A stretch of 64,000 nucleotides of DNA from Siphonodentalium dalli (Eukaryota > Mollusca > Scaphopoda > Gadilida > Siphonodentaliidae), in assembly GCA_032622095.1 (NCBI GenBank), contig CP136064.1, positions 50,040,073 to 50,104,072 of the forward strand. Direction: 5' to 3'. Below are positions 37,908 to 50,829 of the stretch, in pieces (positions within the stretch are counted from its first letter, which is position 1; each line of letters begins with the position of its first letter). A program made the translations under genes and the position numbers. Under the pieces are notes generated by a model. The model searched no databases. It was not told where the DNA came from and was given only the letters and a program-made list of their open reading frames with translations.

Positions 37908-39455
37908 TATTCCTTTCGTGACGGTAGCTGCGCTGGCGCAACATTAAAGAACCTGTGCCAATGCATTCTCTTATATATGCGAGTCAACCATAGGTCCCCT
38001 CGCATATATAAGAGAATGCATTGGACTAACAATTTGTTACATTTTTTTATTATAAATTTTTCTTACATTCCTTTCAAAAAAATTATAATTTTTTATAATT
38101 TTTTCTTACAATCAACAACAATTTTTATCATTTTTTCTTATATTCCTCAAAATATTTATCATTTTTTATCATTACGTGCGCTCGCGCAACAGTATGGCGA
38201 TCAGACAGATTCGTAGCTTGGTAGCTTGGTGTCACCCTACTCCGTTTCACTCCATGACGTCACCAAAAACGACGTAAAACCTCGTGGCGTTCTGACATTT
38301 TTACTGTGCCGCGTTTTTGCTATGTTTATCTTAGGTGTTGTTTTCGATTATTTGTTTGTCGCCGATATCGCCATTTGTCCGGATTCCCTGTTTCTATATT
38401 TAAAACTGGCATGCTCGTAGTGAGCCTCGATTTCGATTTTTTCTCCCAGGTCAAAATACGTCAGAGTTATGACAAAAATAGATCAACCTACATTTTCTCC
38501 ATCAGAACTCTACACCAAAGAGTCTATAGACGCATTCGGGACCTACATAGACATACATATGACATAGACTCCTTCATTTGGGTATTTTTACTTATAATTG
38601 GGAAGTTTTATCATTTTTTTGGTTCGTGCGAAGACCTCTTTTTATCGTGCGGGAAAAGAGAGACATTCAAAACGCGATTTCGTAAAGCCGAGTTCCGGGT
38701 CAAATACGACGAATGACGTAACACAAAACAAAACGCATTTGTTGACACAAACACCGTTTGAACAGTTTATTATTACATAAAATGATCGTTATTGATTAAT
38801 TATTGATTAATTATTGATATTTATTGTTGAATATTGGCTGCTATCAATATTTACACAAATGGTATTAATTATTTCTTATGATTGCTCCTTTGGTCAACTT
38901 TGACTATCGGAAAATGAAAATGAAAATATGCCGCTGAAAAAAATTTAATCGATATTAAAGTCTCATCCTTTCGGCAACATGGAATTGGTTTTAATTACTT
39001 AAATGATTAATATAGTAATTTGCCTTTTATCTGTGATGAAATGAGAAATGGTAATTGTCTGTTTTTGCTAACATTAAATTAAATTAAATAAATTAAGTAA
39101 AATACAGTGAAATTATTTTTTTTAATTATTGTTTATTACATTTTTGCGCACGTTGGCATCTCTCTGAGTGCATTCTAGTTTTTTCTTGCATTCATTAACA
39201 ATTTTATAATGTTTTATCATTTGCTCTTAAATTCTTTATCAATATTTATCATTTTCTTACATTCTTTAACAATTTTTATCATTTTTTTTATCATTATTTC
39301 TTACATTCTTTAACAATTTTTTATCATTTTTTTCTTACATTTTTTAACAATTATAAAAAATAATATAAAATTTGTTAGGCCAATGCATTATCTTATATAT
39401 GCGAGGCGACCTATGGTCGATTCTCATATATAAGATAATGCATTGGCACAGGGTA
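37908..39455. mobile_element. long (~1.5 kb) cassette-bounded element
   Basis: The left end resembles a mutated family 6 terminus (TTATTCCTTTCGTGACGG... GCTGGCGCAACATTAAAG) and leads into a full cassette at 37951-38025. The right side ends in an inverted cassette at 39381-39455 (...TTGGCACAGGG). Both inner flanks hold AT-rich subrepeats (TTCTTACATTCTTTAACAAT). The ~1 kb centre is unique in the window, less AT-rich at 38170-38720, and contains a 136-residue frame (38306-38716) with no recognisable domain. It could be a long non-autonomous element that captured DNA, or two cassettes flanking unrelated sequence. Confidence 0.45.
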
Positions 39456-40774
39456 CGATTCGCTTTGTTGCTGTTGATTAATTGGTGTCACTGTCACGAA
39501 CCACTGAAACTGATTGTTATACACCGTAACACAGATGTGGGGTAAATATGAATCGACCTGTCCGTCCGTTCATCTGTCCGTGGGCCGTTACGCAATTTTT
39601 CCCGAGCTTGTTTTACTACATTTTTCAGTCAATTGTTTTTTAAACATTTCACAGTTATATAGAACCATGGTAACCTGTACACCTGCTGTTAGATAGATTT
39701 ATTAGCATAAAGACGCTCGTGAGAGCCGTATGCATGTATACATAATGATGACATAACAATATGCAAAATAACACATTTTAACACAAGACATATATACATC
39801 TATACAATAATTAGTTGGTTGGTATTAAGTCAGTAGTGCCAGTTGGTGTTTGAAAGATTGAGTAGGCCTATTATCAATCTTCAGCTGTTAGTATTATCTA
39901 ACTTCAGCTGTTAGTAGTTATGTGGTCCGTCTGACTCTTTGGTGGAGTTACCCCCCCCCCCCCCAACATACAACAGTTTGTCATAGCTTGCAATTCTTGT
40001 CATAGGTATATCCTACTGTTTGGAGTATTCATTTATCAGTTCTTGATTTTTCCAGGGAATATTTAGAGATGGTCAGTGAAAAATAAGCACACGATGCCTG
40101 TTAATGATGCATTGCAATGGTATTTAAACGACATCCGTTTCCATGTCGTTTTAAAATTCCTTTTAATAAGAGAGGTGTAGTTCAGTTGGATAATAGCATT
40201 TCTGTTGTAGCATTTATTCTGCTAAAAATCGAATGCCTTCAGCCTATTAGCGGTTTCGTGACTTAGAATTGTTTATTCACATGTTCTATAGCAGTAACTC
40301 GATATACCACACATTTAGTCCACACTACCTTGTATCTTGTATTTTTTCGGTAGGTGCCAGTAGGTGCAGGCGCACACATTGTATACCCGCGCTGTGCTAT
40401 CTTCTAAGTGTTCTAAATTAGTTTTAGCTGCATGTAATCCTTATATTAGAGATCCCCAGATGAGTCTAAACTACTTTATCGGACAATCATGAATACGTTA
40501 ATCACGATTCATGATGTATCATAAAATCGTGCGAATTTCGTTTTTTTGCAAATAGACTTATACATTGTAACTCCTCTGCGTGGCTACGTTGCGCTGTATA
40601 CATGTATATATTCGACGGTTAAAGATACATACACCGATTTAGTGCCCCTAAATATAACTTGTTCTTCGGCTTCGGGGGTAAAACATATTTCATATGAGTC
40701 GATGATCTCTTCTGGAAAAAGCTCCAGAGTTATCAGATTTCGATTTATGAAATATGTTATTGTTCACAATATTT

Positions 40775-40932
40775 AAGAAATAACTCTTGCTTCGATTAAG
40801 GTTATGCAGTCATAACCGAAAAGTTTGAAGATAAATTCTATAACGCGCGTAGCGTAGCGCAGTTATAGAAAATTTATCTTCAAACTTTTCGGTTACAACT
40901 CGTAACCTTAATCGAAACAAGAGTTATTTTTT
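40775..40932. repeat. long palindrome, ~70-bp arms (foldback)
   Basis: AAATAACTCTTGCTTCGATT... down to GAAGATAAATTCTATAAC pairs with the complementary right arm through GTTACAACTCGTAACC and AATCGAAACAAGAGTTATTT. The loop is GCGCGTAGCGTAGCGC. It lies ~330 bp upstream of the acceptor of the large TRIM exon, inside the inferred intron. Confidence 0.85.
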
Positions 40933-41264
40933 ATAATTTAATCCGTCATTTCACAATTTAAGGACATAATCACAAAATCATCTCCAAGTAGCCGAGAAAT
41001 GATCGCGAAATTATTACTACTCTATGATGTATGTGTGAGCGTTGTTGAAAATCAGAAATAATCGTAACAACGAATAGGGGAAGACGAATACGAAGAACAC
41101 AAATTCTAGTGACGTAGTAGTACCCTGTTCGTAATAAATATCTGTCGTCGTTCACTATGCGAAATGTCTCTATTACATTGTATGGTTACAGGAAAGTGAC
41201 AAAAACTGTAAATTACTAGGTTTTATTGGAAGTAGCCTAACATATTTCTCCTTGTCTTTTTCAG

Positions 41265-42984
41265 ATATCGGCGTCGCCAAGAACGAGAGCGTTATCACAC
41301 GACAGCCATAGACGCAAACACAATATCCATGGCATCCACCACTTCTTCACCAGCTCCGACCGGCCCCGCATCACAGAGCGGCAAGCTCGCTCAAGAAATC
41401 CACGATGAATTCTTGACCTGCAAGATCTGCCTCGAAGGATTTAAGAATCCGAAATGCCTCGACTGCCTCCATACATTCTGCGAAAACTGCATCGAAAACC
41501 ATGTGATGTCAGAATGCACGTACAAAAAGTACAGCGACTACAGGGAATTCACATGCCCTCTTTGCAGAAAGCGAACCCAACTTCCGATAGGTGGCGTTAA
41601 GAAGCTGCCAGACAACTTCCTGGTTTCTAGTCTAGGGGAGGTAATCGGAAGACAGAAACCATCCAAGTACCCATTTTGTGATATTTGTAAATTAGTTAAC
41701 CGAAAGCATCGCGAGGCCAGTTCTAAGTGCCTAGACTGTAATAAACTCTTATGCAAACAGTGTGTGGATTTACATAGGGACACCAAAGTTACAAAGAACC
41801 ACAGTTTGTTCGATTGTGAGATTGAGAAGGACATTGAGTGCAAAGAGCATAAGGATGAAGTTGTGAGGTTCTACTGCGAACCTTGTGAATCATGTATATG
41901 TGTTCTGTGTACATTCAATGAACATAAGGACCATGAAATCGCACAATTCGCCGATGCTGTCAGTATGTACAAAGAAAGTATTCAGAATTTATTGGACAGT
42001 TGTAAATCTAAAATACAAGCCTACGACGATCAGCTGAACAGCGTTGCCAAGGCCGATAACACCATCAAAGAAGCTGAACAAAAAATAAAGGATTCTGCGA
42101 TTGACTTCATCGCTGAAATTCGACAGAAAGAGAAACAGTTAATCGAAGAGCTGCACAAGCTGTATGGAGTGGAGTTGATGGAATATGTAGTGAAACGGGC
42201 CGACATGCAAACGAATCTGGATAGCTTGAAGAGCACGTGTAGTCTCACAGAGGTTGTTCTGAAGGGCAAGGATATTGAACTATTGCTTCTAAAGAAGCAA
42301 GTGCAAGATAAACTATCCGGGTTATCCGATATAGAGTTATCGGACTTACCTAAGTCTGTCCAGAAAACGTATGTATTCAGCGCAGGCACATTGGATTTCG
42401 GTTATCTGCAGGACTCAGATATGCCGACTTCTAAATTTCGAGTACCGAGATTTGCTGAGAGAATGCACAGTCGCGAGGAACCGAAGCCGGAACCGAAGCA
42501 GATGAGCACCGCGGAAACTCAGACGGATGAACCGTTCACACCGTCGACAGAAGCAAGATGCATGCAAACGGAGATACAAGAAAAGACCGACACCGGTAAT
42601 AATCCGCTAAACGCCTGGTCGCCTAGCGACGATAAGTCCACGGCGACGGAAATAATTGAAACGGAGGAGAAGGGGGTCAACACTCGTTCCAGGAGCCTAC
42701 AGAGTCAAACCAACCAACTCCGAAAGTCCCCGAGTCGTGACGAGAATGACGTAATCAACCCGGAGCAGTCGTCACCACCTCCTCGCCGCGTGAGGCGTCG
42801 ACGAGAGAGGCCGAAGCCCGTAGAAGTTAGTGTTCGTCCTACGACCTACACGATAGATTCATCGGTAGATATTCCTGAGCAAACGTCTATCCCGAGAATT
42901 TCCTATAGTAGCAGCATAGATGACAGTTATCAAAGTGCGGACAGCAACACCAGCAGCAATACTGCATCTATTTATAATTACTGA
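41265..42984 (+). CDS. RING / B-box1 / B-box2 / coiled-coil protein (TRIM-type E3 ubiquitin ligase), main exon
   Basis: Acceptor TTTTTCAG|ATATCG; stop TGA at 42982-42984. The frame is open from the acceptor, so the protein probably continues from the exon at 28377. An internal ATG at 41329 would give 551 residues (numbering below). The RING has C31, C34, C46, H48, C51, C54, C76 and C79 (C3HC4). B-box1 has C117, C120, C134, C137, C142, C145, H149 and H158. B-box2 has C171, H174, C183, C186, C191, C194, H199 and H202. A helical coiled-coil follows at about 213-335. The C-terminus (about 360-551) is polar and probably disordered, with TQT-like motifs (396-400, 411-415, 458-462) and a basic PRRVRRRRERPKP stretch. 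No NHL, SPRY or filamin domain is seen. The role as an E3 ligase acting with E2 enzymes, with the coiled-coil for oligomerisation, is inferred from the family. Confidence 0.92.
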
Positions 42985-43956
42985 GCAAGTGGCATCGTTG
43001 TGATTAATATATTAATATAGCTTTTCTATTGATCTTTTCACGATTCCGCCATATTGTCTTTTAAATTTGGGCTATGGTAAATGGAATTGCCCTCGCGTTT
43101 CAAAACTTTTAGATCTTTAAATGCCTTATATGTATCCTGCATATTTAGCCACAATTAATCAAACTAATGACAAATTAATCGAATCTGAATTCTCTCACAA
43201 TGTAATTTTATTTTGGCTCATGGAATTACTATTCCACCTCAAATGAAAAATTTTCAGTGATTTTACCGAGGAAAACATTGATGTCATACGAACACAGGCC
43301 TTAATTTGCCTGACAGCGACACGTGAATAGATTAACAGCGAGTGGTGTGGCACTGTTTGGGATCCCAGCACAAGTTAAAATAACCGCACCAAGAATACAT
43401 TAGATATTTTAACTGCATGATACAAATATATACTTCTGAAATCTACAGTAATCTCTTTCGAAGGAGTCGAGCCGTGTCGACTTTTGGAAGGGTTGAGGTG
43501 ACGACTCGCTGTTCAAGGCTGACTTCAATGCTTCGACATCCTATAGAGCAGATCCCTTAGATTAGAATCCCGAGTGAATCCGCTATCACGTAAGCCATTT
43601 GCGTGTGATGTGCTGTGATGATACATAGTCGTGTTTACATGATCACATTGTTACTTATATGTCACTTGCTATTGTATTCCTCGCCGATGTGTTACGATAT
43701 GTAAGGCTTCCTCCCCCATATGTGCATGGGTAGAAACGCATTAAGATGGTTGAAGATTGCTTCATACTGGATTACGATATGACAAATTATTTCATTATAA
43801 AAAATTCACCTGAAGTAATGCAACAGTCAAACCTTTATCCTATATTTCGATAGCTTGCAAAACATCCTCAGTTTGATTGACAACCACAACAAAGTTCCAT
43901 TCAATACATTACAAGATATGTTGGGTATTATACCTTTCATTTTGGCACGGCATCCC

Positions 43957-43962
43957 AATAAA
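43957..43962 (+). terminator. possible poly(A) signal AATAAA
   Basis: First canonical AATAAA seen downstream of the TRIM stop, implying a 3' UTR of roughly 1 kb. Isolated hexamers are common in AT-rich DNA, so this is tentative. Confidence 0.25.
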
Positions 43963-46900
43963 TGAAACAAGACGGGATCAGACGTCTGGCGGCAATTGCA
44001 CACATACACCTTTATTTAAGGCGTTCTGGGTTACTATGGGAACGAATTGGCTTATATCTATTCCGACGTCATGGTTTTATCTTTGATATGATGCGCATAA
44101 CCTGTATCCATCATTAACCGCCCAGTTGGGGTTCTCGTAGTATAGATACGATTCGTAGATAAATGGGATAATTTCATCGAGTTGTACGTAAATTGAAGGC
44201 AACAAATCTTGGTTTAACTGTTCCCATCTTATCATACGTTAATATAAATATAAGTCATATTCGAACTAGTCTTTGCTGAAGTTTGTCATACAGTGCTGAG
44301 CAAAACATTTTGCCATCCGTTATACTAGTTGATAAAATATATTGATATAAAATGTCTTTGGGTTGTGCATGAATTCGGACTTTTCGTGTCCCCAATATCG
44401 GTGTTTTGATTGATTGAATGATTGGTTGTTAATTTTGAATATATGGTACATACGATGGTCACGAATAAGTCCAAGATTACAGTTTATGACGGAAGGGGTA
44501 CCATAGCCTCACCATCTGCACGTATTTACTACAGGGGGTCTGATTATATTTTATATTTTCCTGGTCATGTTTGTCGCTTAGACTCGTGTTTTTGGATGGC
44601 ATGATCCCTTTGTCTCCACGTAGAAACAGCCTAGATTATAGAAAATTATACTGCGATTGGTGAATATGGTCTTAAGACGTGCATATACATGTTTTAAAGA
44701 ATTAGTTGCAAGATTTGCACGAGTATTTGCGAAATTAACAGTGTGGAATTTCATTGCTTGTTTCGACAATGGATTTAGTTGGATATGAAACATGTATCGG
44801 ACATAGCATGGTTTTTATTTATATGTAAATTGAATTTAAAACTACCAACTAACCGCTTCAAGCCACAAACTGCTAAGAATATTTCCAAGTATCAGCTTTT
44901 ACATAGAATATCTATCTTCTCTTAAAATGTCCCATAACTTAAATGGAAGCAAACGTCACAAATATCCACACTGAAGTATTTACACTGACTTTGCATGCAT
45001 GCCAATTTTTCCATAAGTTCAAGTTGATACCCATGTCATTTTTTTTTATCAAACCAAATTGCAATATTTACTTTCGTACATATTTTCAGGTGTAGAGACA
45101 TGGGAATATTAGACAAACAGTATTTGAGGTGTATGGATGGAACGGAATCAGAGGATCTGTTTGACATTTGAAGTGTAAAGAAATGTATTGAAGTCTCCCT
45201 TGTGAACTTTATGACGGGCGCCTCCAATTCGTCGACGCTCGCTGATCAACTATCCGTATTTCGTGTGATATTTTGTCATTAATTTATTTTTATCGATTGT
45301 GTTAATTTCCTTTCAGTTTCTTGTAAATATTCCAAGTCATTCTATATATAAACATGCCAGTGTGATACAGTCATTCATTGTATCAAAAAGCTGATATAAA
45401 TATACGTCGAACAATGCAGGGCGTCGAACCATGCAAACAGAACATTGATCGTAGTGTGTTTATATTTGCTGAAGCAGCAAAAATATTGTATAAATTTCTG
45501 ATTTATATCCTTCGACCCTATGGACATCAATCACATTATACATCAATTAGTTGGTAGAAGTTTCAACCGGACGTGTCAGGAATATTGTGTAGAGGGACAC
45601 GAGAAGATTAATTCCCATTCCGGTATCACATAAAGGAATGCAGGATGGTGGGTTCTTCAGGCATTCCTATTCAGCTGGAATTTTTTTTTAATCTCGAAAA
45701 GGTTGTACGCCTTGCTTCTCAAAATCTACTGCCTTGCCTAAATGTTAGAGAGAAAAGCCGGAACGTATATGTGCAGGAGGCACCGAAAGCACATATCACC
45801 ACTCTTGTGACATGGACAATGTGTATCTCGAGTATCGAGTAGTATCTTTGACTACATGTAGTATCGTAGCATTGTTAAGTTATTTCTACCGGTGTGCCAC
45901 TGCGGTTATGTTGAATTATATTCGGATGGGAAAGTGAACATTATAGTTATAGACTGCGACATAAAACAAGAATGGACCTTTCCACAGCTGTCAATCAAAT
46001 AATTATTAGCAGATATTTTCGACCAATCAGCGACTGGGCCGGCCAATGGCTGCATTGATAATTCTGCTGCCATCTTTCTTCACCCTAATTTTGATATCCA
46101 TGCATACATTGAGTGTTAAAATGGCCATATGCAAATAACTTTTGTGTTGTCAAATCACAATATACTGACATTTACATTTGCGCCATGATGCTATAAATTT
46201 ACCCGTGATTATAACAATTCTGCTCATTTAGCATGACACTTGTCATGATTTTCATAATTGTGTGTTAATAAAGACAAGAAAACACAATAGAACATAATCC
46301 TTGATTCATTGTTAACCGGTAGTGTGGCATATAGTAAATAGTACAAGTAATCATCTGTGATGTCTTTCTTTCGTGAATAAACTTAGAAATTCGTGATATG
46401 ACATAGCCACTGAAATGACAATACACAGAAGGCAACAACTTAATCGTGCAAGTATATGTCGGATGTTTGTTATTGGTGCGGATGGTGCTATATATACTGA
46501 TATATTGTTTTTTTAATTCAACGAAATTGTGTTAAGAGCTCTGCGATTAAACAGCGAAGCTTTATACACGTGGTAGAAACTTACAAGTCCCAACAATTGA
46601 TATTGGAAATTTCGTTAACTAACACTCCTGTTACACTGGTGTGTATAGTGCTTCCGTTCTCTCTCTCTCTCGGTTAGATGCATGTGTTCGCAACCCAGAA
46701 TGTCATAATCTCGAAAAAATGACAAATCATCATTTGCGTAGATTTATATACTTCCCAGCTCCTTGACTAACACCATTATGTTGCGAACCATACGTTTACC
46801 ACGCATTATCTCGATTATTAACGATTTTGGACGCAGACATTTTTTTCACACGATTTATTTCCAGCCCCATTTCGTTTTGTGGAAATATTAATTGTTTATA

Positions 46901-47207
46901 TCATAAACCTGAAAAAAAATTGTTTCATTGTTTTGATTTTGTTGCGAAGGCGATAAGATAAGAATGGCACTCGATAGAATATTTTGGAATATGTCATATA
47001 TCGAATGTACATGCTTGAATAGATTGGTAACAATGTAACATATCATATATTAATTGTATTATATATAAACCTTCCATGGTAACAACAAATGCAATAAAAT
47101 CCTATCATACACTATAATGTCATTACTTATACCGAAGGGAAATGGGATGGTATCCAATACAGTGGGCCTACCTCAGCAAACAACACACATTCCAGTTATC
47201 AACTATG
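43963..47207. other. gene-free stretch downstream of the TRIM gene
   Basis: No recognisable coding exon or transposon terminus. A short CT run lies near 46660. Confidence 0.45.
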
Positions 47208-47345
47208 TTAACCCTTTATATACTAAATACTCATTGACGAGTAGTTACCCCTAGGAAATGTTCAGATAATAAGTTCAACAAATACTGCATATAGGTAGTT
47301 TGTTGAACTTATTATCTGAACATTTCCCTCCTTCTGTGCGTGTAT
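47208..47345. mobile_element. TTAA family 3 MITE, right half missing
   Basis: Starts TTAACCCTTTATATACTAAA, continues TCATTGACGAGTAGTTACCC and contains the hairpin GTTCAGATAATAAGTTCAAC / GTTGAACTTATTATCTGAAC. Homology fades after TTCCCTCCTTCTG. Confidence 0.75.
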
Positions 47346-47500
47346 TACCACGATCAGTATTATCTCATAATACAAACGGACATGCCGATTTCGGGAGGTC
47401 ATGCAATGTAACGGTTCGTCGTAGCTTCGGTGATAGAAAATTATTTTCCACATAAAAGGCGACAAAAATCATCTCCATAAATCAACTTACAGGATCTTGA

Positions 47501-47686
47501 TATAATTGGTGTGCGGATACATACATATAGCTATAATTGGTGTGCGGATACATACATCTTGCTATAATTGGTGTGCGGATACATACATATAGATATAATT
47601 GGTGTGCGGATACATACATCTTGCTATAATTGGTGTGCGGATACATACATCTTGCTATAATTGGTGTGCGGATACATACATATATA
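47501..47686. repeat. 31-bp minisatellite, six copies
   Basis: TATAATTGGTGTGCGGATAC starts at 47501, 47532, 47563, 47594, 47625 and 47656, an exact 31-bp period. Units alternate between ATATAG and ATCTTGC endings, so a two-unit subpattern is present. Confidence 0.95.
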
Positions 47687-48161
47687 GATATTCCCGAATC
47701 AGTAAAATCCTGTTTTGCACATCAAAATAGACTGATAGAGAGGCGATAACGCCACACCGATAAGATATTTGTTACAGTTCTGACAACACGTGTTTCGAAA
47801 TTCCCGCTGTGTCACCATACATGGAATTTGTCAATGAAACACGATCGCTGTTCATATAACCCTATATAAACAACGTTAGTAATACCGTTTTGGAAAGTAT
47901 GAAACTAGATTTGTGTTATTTTTATTTATTGGTAATAAATTAGTGTTTGTTACTCGAATCGGACATGGCATCTTTAATGAGTATGTTAAGTATTTCGGAA
48001 GTTCATAATGACCTTGAACTGGAGTACAAACCGCTGTCGCATGGCTTATCACGATGGCCATATTGAAGACCGGCCAATTTAGCAGCCATCTGAGTGTTGG
48101 TCGTAAAATACGGAAGGGCTATTCTGTACAATCACTAATCTCCCGAACTGCATGTCAAAAG

Positions 48162-48423
48162 TTAACACTTTCATAACGGGAGCTGCGCTGGTGCATCATT
48201 AAATATACTGTACTAGTGCATTCTCTTATATATGCGAGTCTCCCATAGGGAGCCTCGCATATATACGAGAATGCACTGACGTACAAGGTCAAGGAAATTG
48301 TTGGGCCAATGTATTATCTTATATATGCGATTCTCCCTATGGGAGACTATCATATCTAAGAGAATGCATTGGCACAGGGCTTTCGAAAAACAATTCAGGA
48401 ATCTCCAGTCATGGAAGGGTTAA
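48162..48423. mobile_element. TTAA family 6 MITE (262 bp), complete
   Basis: TTAA at 48162-48165 and 48420-48423. Ends TTAACACTTTCATAACGGGA and the inverse CTCCAGTCATGGAAGGGTTA. It contains two diverged cassettes (48214-48282 and 48303-48378), with GGGAG cores instead of the usual GACC core. Confidence 0.75.
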
Positions 48424-48858
48424 AGACGGATCATCCGATTTGACACCATAAAACTACTTATATGTGTTCTATATCAGGTAATTATAACATCGAATCTATC
48501 GGACCATTCGTGGGAGGCTTTGATTATCAGGTATCGATATGGGGTAGTTTTATCATATTTGTTTGTATTGTTCTTTGGTTATATTACCATAGCAACTGTG
48601 ACTATTGTCCGTGGTGTTGGTGAACCCCCCTCCCTCGCGTTAATCCTCTGGGTACTTCATAGGCCCGGTTTTGTGAATTTTAGTTGGACACCCAGGAGGA
48701 GGAGGGGGAGGAAAACAGATTCAGACACATATGATACGTTTTTCCTTTGGCCATTTTTGGGACCCACCAACTGCTCGTCCAAATTTTTTTTCTCCGTTTT
48801 TGGTGGTATCTTTCCTCGAATTAATTTTTATTAAAACTGGAAGGCTTATCAAGTGTGT

Positions 48859-48960
48859 CATTGTGATCACTGTGTAGGAACTGTTACATCGGAAGTCGTT
48901 CTATTGCCGGTACTGTGATGGTTCTTGCCTGATTTGTTACGGTTCCTGATGATTGAAAAT
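48859..48960. repeat. left arm of a ~100-bp inverted repeat spanning 3.7 kb
   Basis: GTGTAGGAACTGTTACATCG through TTACGGTTCCTGATGAT matches the reverse complement of 52518-52617 with scattered mismatches. The interval between the arms has no transposase-like frame. The arms could be terminal repeats of an old element or two inverted solo repeats. Confidence 0.6.
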
Positions 48961-50160
48961 AATCATTTTTGTGACAAAATCACGCATAATTATAGATATC
49001 TTGAATATATTATACTTTCCCGAATGAACAGAGGCTGCAGAAGTGCTGTGTTATCGAAACCTGAACTCGAGACCATATTTAACTCGGTATTAGCGAGTCA
49101 ACGCGTAAATATCAACATGTTATCACTGAAAGTCAAGCCACGTGGACGCAATTTCTTTGTTTATCGTGGCGTATACAATATGAAACGCATTCTGAAGACA
49201 AACACTGACTATAAAGTATACCCGTGTTATTCTTTTGTAAAATAGCTGAGAAAGTATCCCGATAGGGGTTGATAATTGGGAGCTGTAACCTCGTAATCAA
49301 CACGGGTGCATGTTACGGTTCTATTTCAAACCAATCATGGCTGTGACGGTTCTGTACATGAGATTTATTCGAATGATTTCTGCACTTTTGTCCGAAAATC
49401 GTCTTGTGTATCTGACATTTTAAACCAGATAATTTCTGTAGCTTATGTAATTTGCATAACAGAACAGGTATATTAAGAAATAACACAATAAATACCTAAT
49501 ACGGGAGATTAAGTGACATTAATAGGCAGAAATAAAATACTGAAAGTCCCGATGAGTATAGTATCATAATCATGCCCGCCTATATAAATGACCAATTGTA
49601 ATATAAATCTACTCTCAGGAGAATATGAGATGTTATATTCATTTACTTAATCTGGATATTATTGAAAGATCCAGGTGTGACAATATTTCAATGCCAGCGC
49701 AACATATTTCCTCCTCTGAAGTCCGCCTGAGGGACATTTACACATGTTTGTCGCCCAGACATGAATATAACTTATGAAATCACGTTCAACTGAATCATTG
49801 ATAGGTTATGACGTGATTGGGGTGGAGGAGGGACTTGGGGAGGGGGTGCTTAATTTGTGTCTATCCCCAACTTCGGTCAAAATGTTCAACAGTTACAAAT
49901 TTCTTGTCTTACAATAGATTGGTTTGAAATATAACACCAACAATATGTTGAAATTGTTCTCTTAGTGTGATTTGACAACAATTTAATAGTGGGGAATTTG
50001 TCGTTTTTAGACCAACATTTGCATACTTTCCTACACTTTAAACATGTAATCAACCATATTTGACATATACAACTGGACACCTCCTCTTTAAAGTTGATCC
50101 AAAACTCATGACGGGTGGACAGGAAGTAGGGAGCAGGTGTGATCTAGTTTTCTATATAAC
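48961..50160. other. gene-free stretch, one weak frame
   Basis: An open frame of about 106 residues (48925-49245) overlaps the inverted-repeat arm and has no recognised family. The sequence to its right is AT-rich and uninformative. Confidence 0.4.
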
Positions 50161-50166
50161 ATTTAC

Positions 50167-50282
50167 CCCCCCCCCCCCCCCCCCAATTGGCAAGAAACTG
50201 GTTTTAATGGACCAAGAATCTAATTCCATTTAATTAATATGCTTTGTATTAAATAATGTATGCTCTTTTGCAAAATAAACCA

Positions 50283-50327
<45 letters not shown>

Positions 50328-50340
50328 CCTCTCTCTCTCC
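50167..50340. repeat. poly-C (~18) and (CT)n microsatellite
   Basis: A long C run at 50167-50184, and CT dinucleotide repeats at 50284-50340 interrupted by short CCC/TT. Confidence 0.9.
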
Positions 50341-50829
50341 ATCTGTTGGGAACATTTCCAATCTTGTGGGGGTGGGGCGCCAGGTTGGAAACGTCCAACA
50401 CTTGGGAATCTTGAAGCCAGTCTAGATGATTTTCAGGTTCAGATATCCACATTTTCTCACTGGGTCCATGTATACTGAGTTTCTTCCCCGGTTTGCATGG
50501 TGGCCAATCAAAGGCTACATATCAATTCACTTCAGAATGGCATACAATCTAGAGCTATAATGTGTCATGCAGTTGGGAAAAACCAAAGCCCAGGCCTTGT
50601 GCATGAGTTTGGTATGTTTCAATGGGATGGTGCGGTTGGAAATTCCAAGGTGGACGCCCCAACATTGGAGACCCTCCAGCCCACGTCCCTGTTCACTTGA
50701 TACGTTATCAGCGATGAATAATAATGTGCCTTATAATAGCCAGGTTCAGACACCCATAACACTGATTTCTAATGATTCATCTGTATGAATGTTTAGCTAA
50801 TAATTCAAACACTGTTCAATCTGTTACTG

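Larger units (their letters stand above)
28490..41264 (+). other. inferred ~12.8-kb intron of the RING/B-box gene
   Basis: Bounded by GTAAGT at 28490 and a pyrimidine-rich TTCTCCTTGTCTTTTTCAG at the right. It contains transposons (TTAA families 3, 4 and 6, a GTGACCC element, a hAT-like MITE) and several long palindromes, listed separately. No further exon is convincing. Confidence 0.5.

Noticed and set aside
40172-40245. tRNA-like sequence (GTAGTTCAGTTGGATAATAG followed by AAAATCGAATGCC)
   Set aside because: The A-box-like part is suggestive, but the D-stem, anticodon stem and B box do not form properly; at best a degraded tRNA-derived fragment.
41538-42389. Minus-strand frames of 101 and 119 residues inside the TRIM exon
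   Set aside because: They are antisense shadows of the well-supported RING/B-box reading frame.
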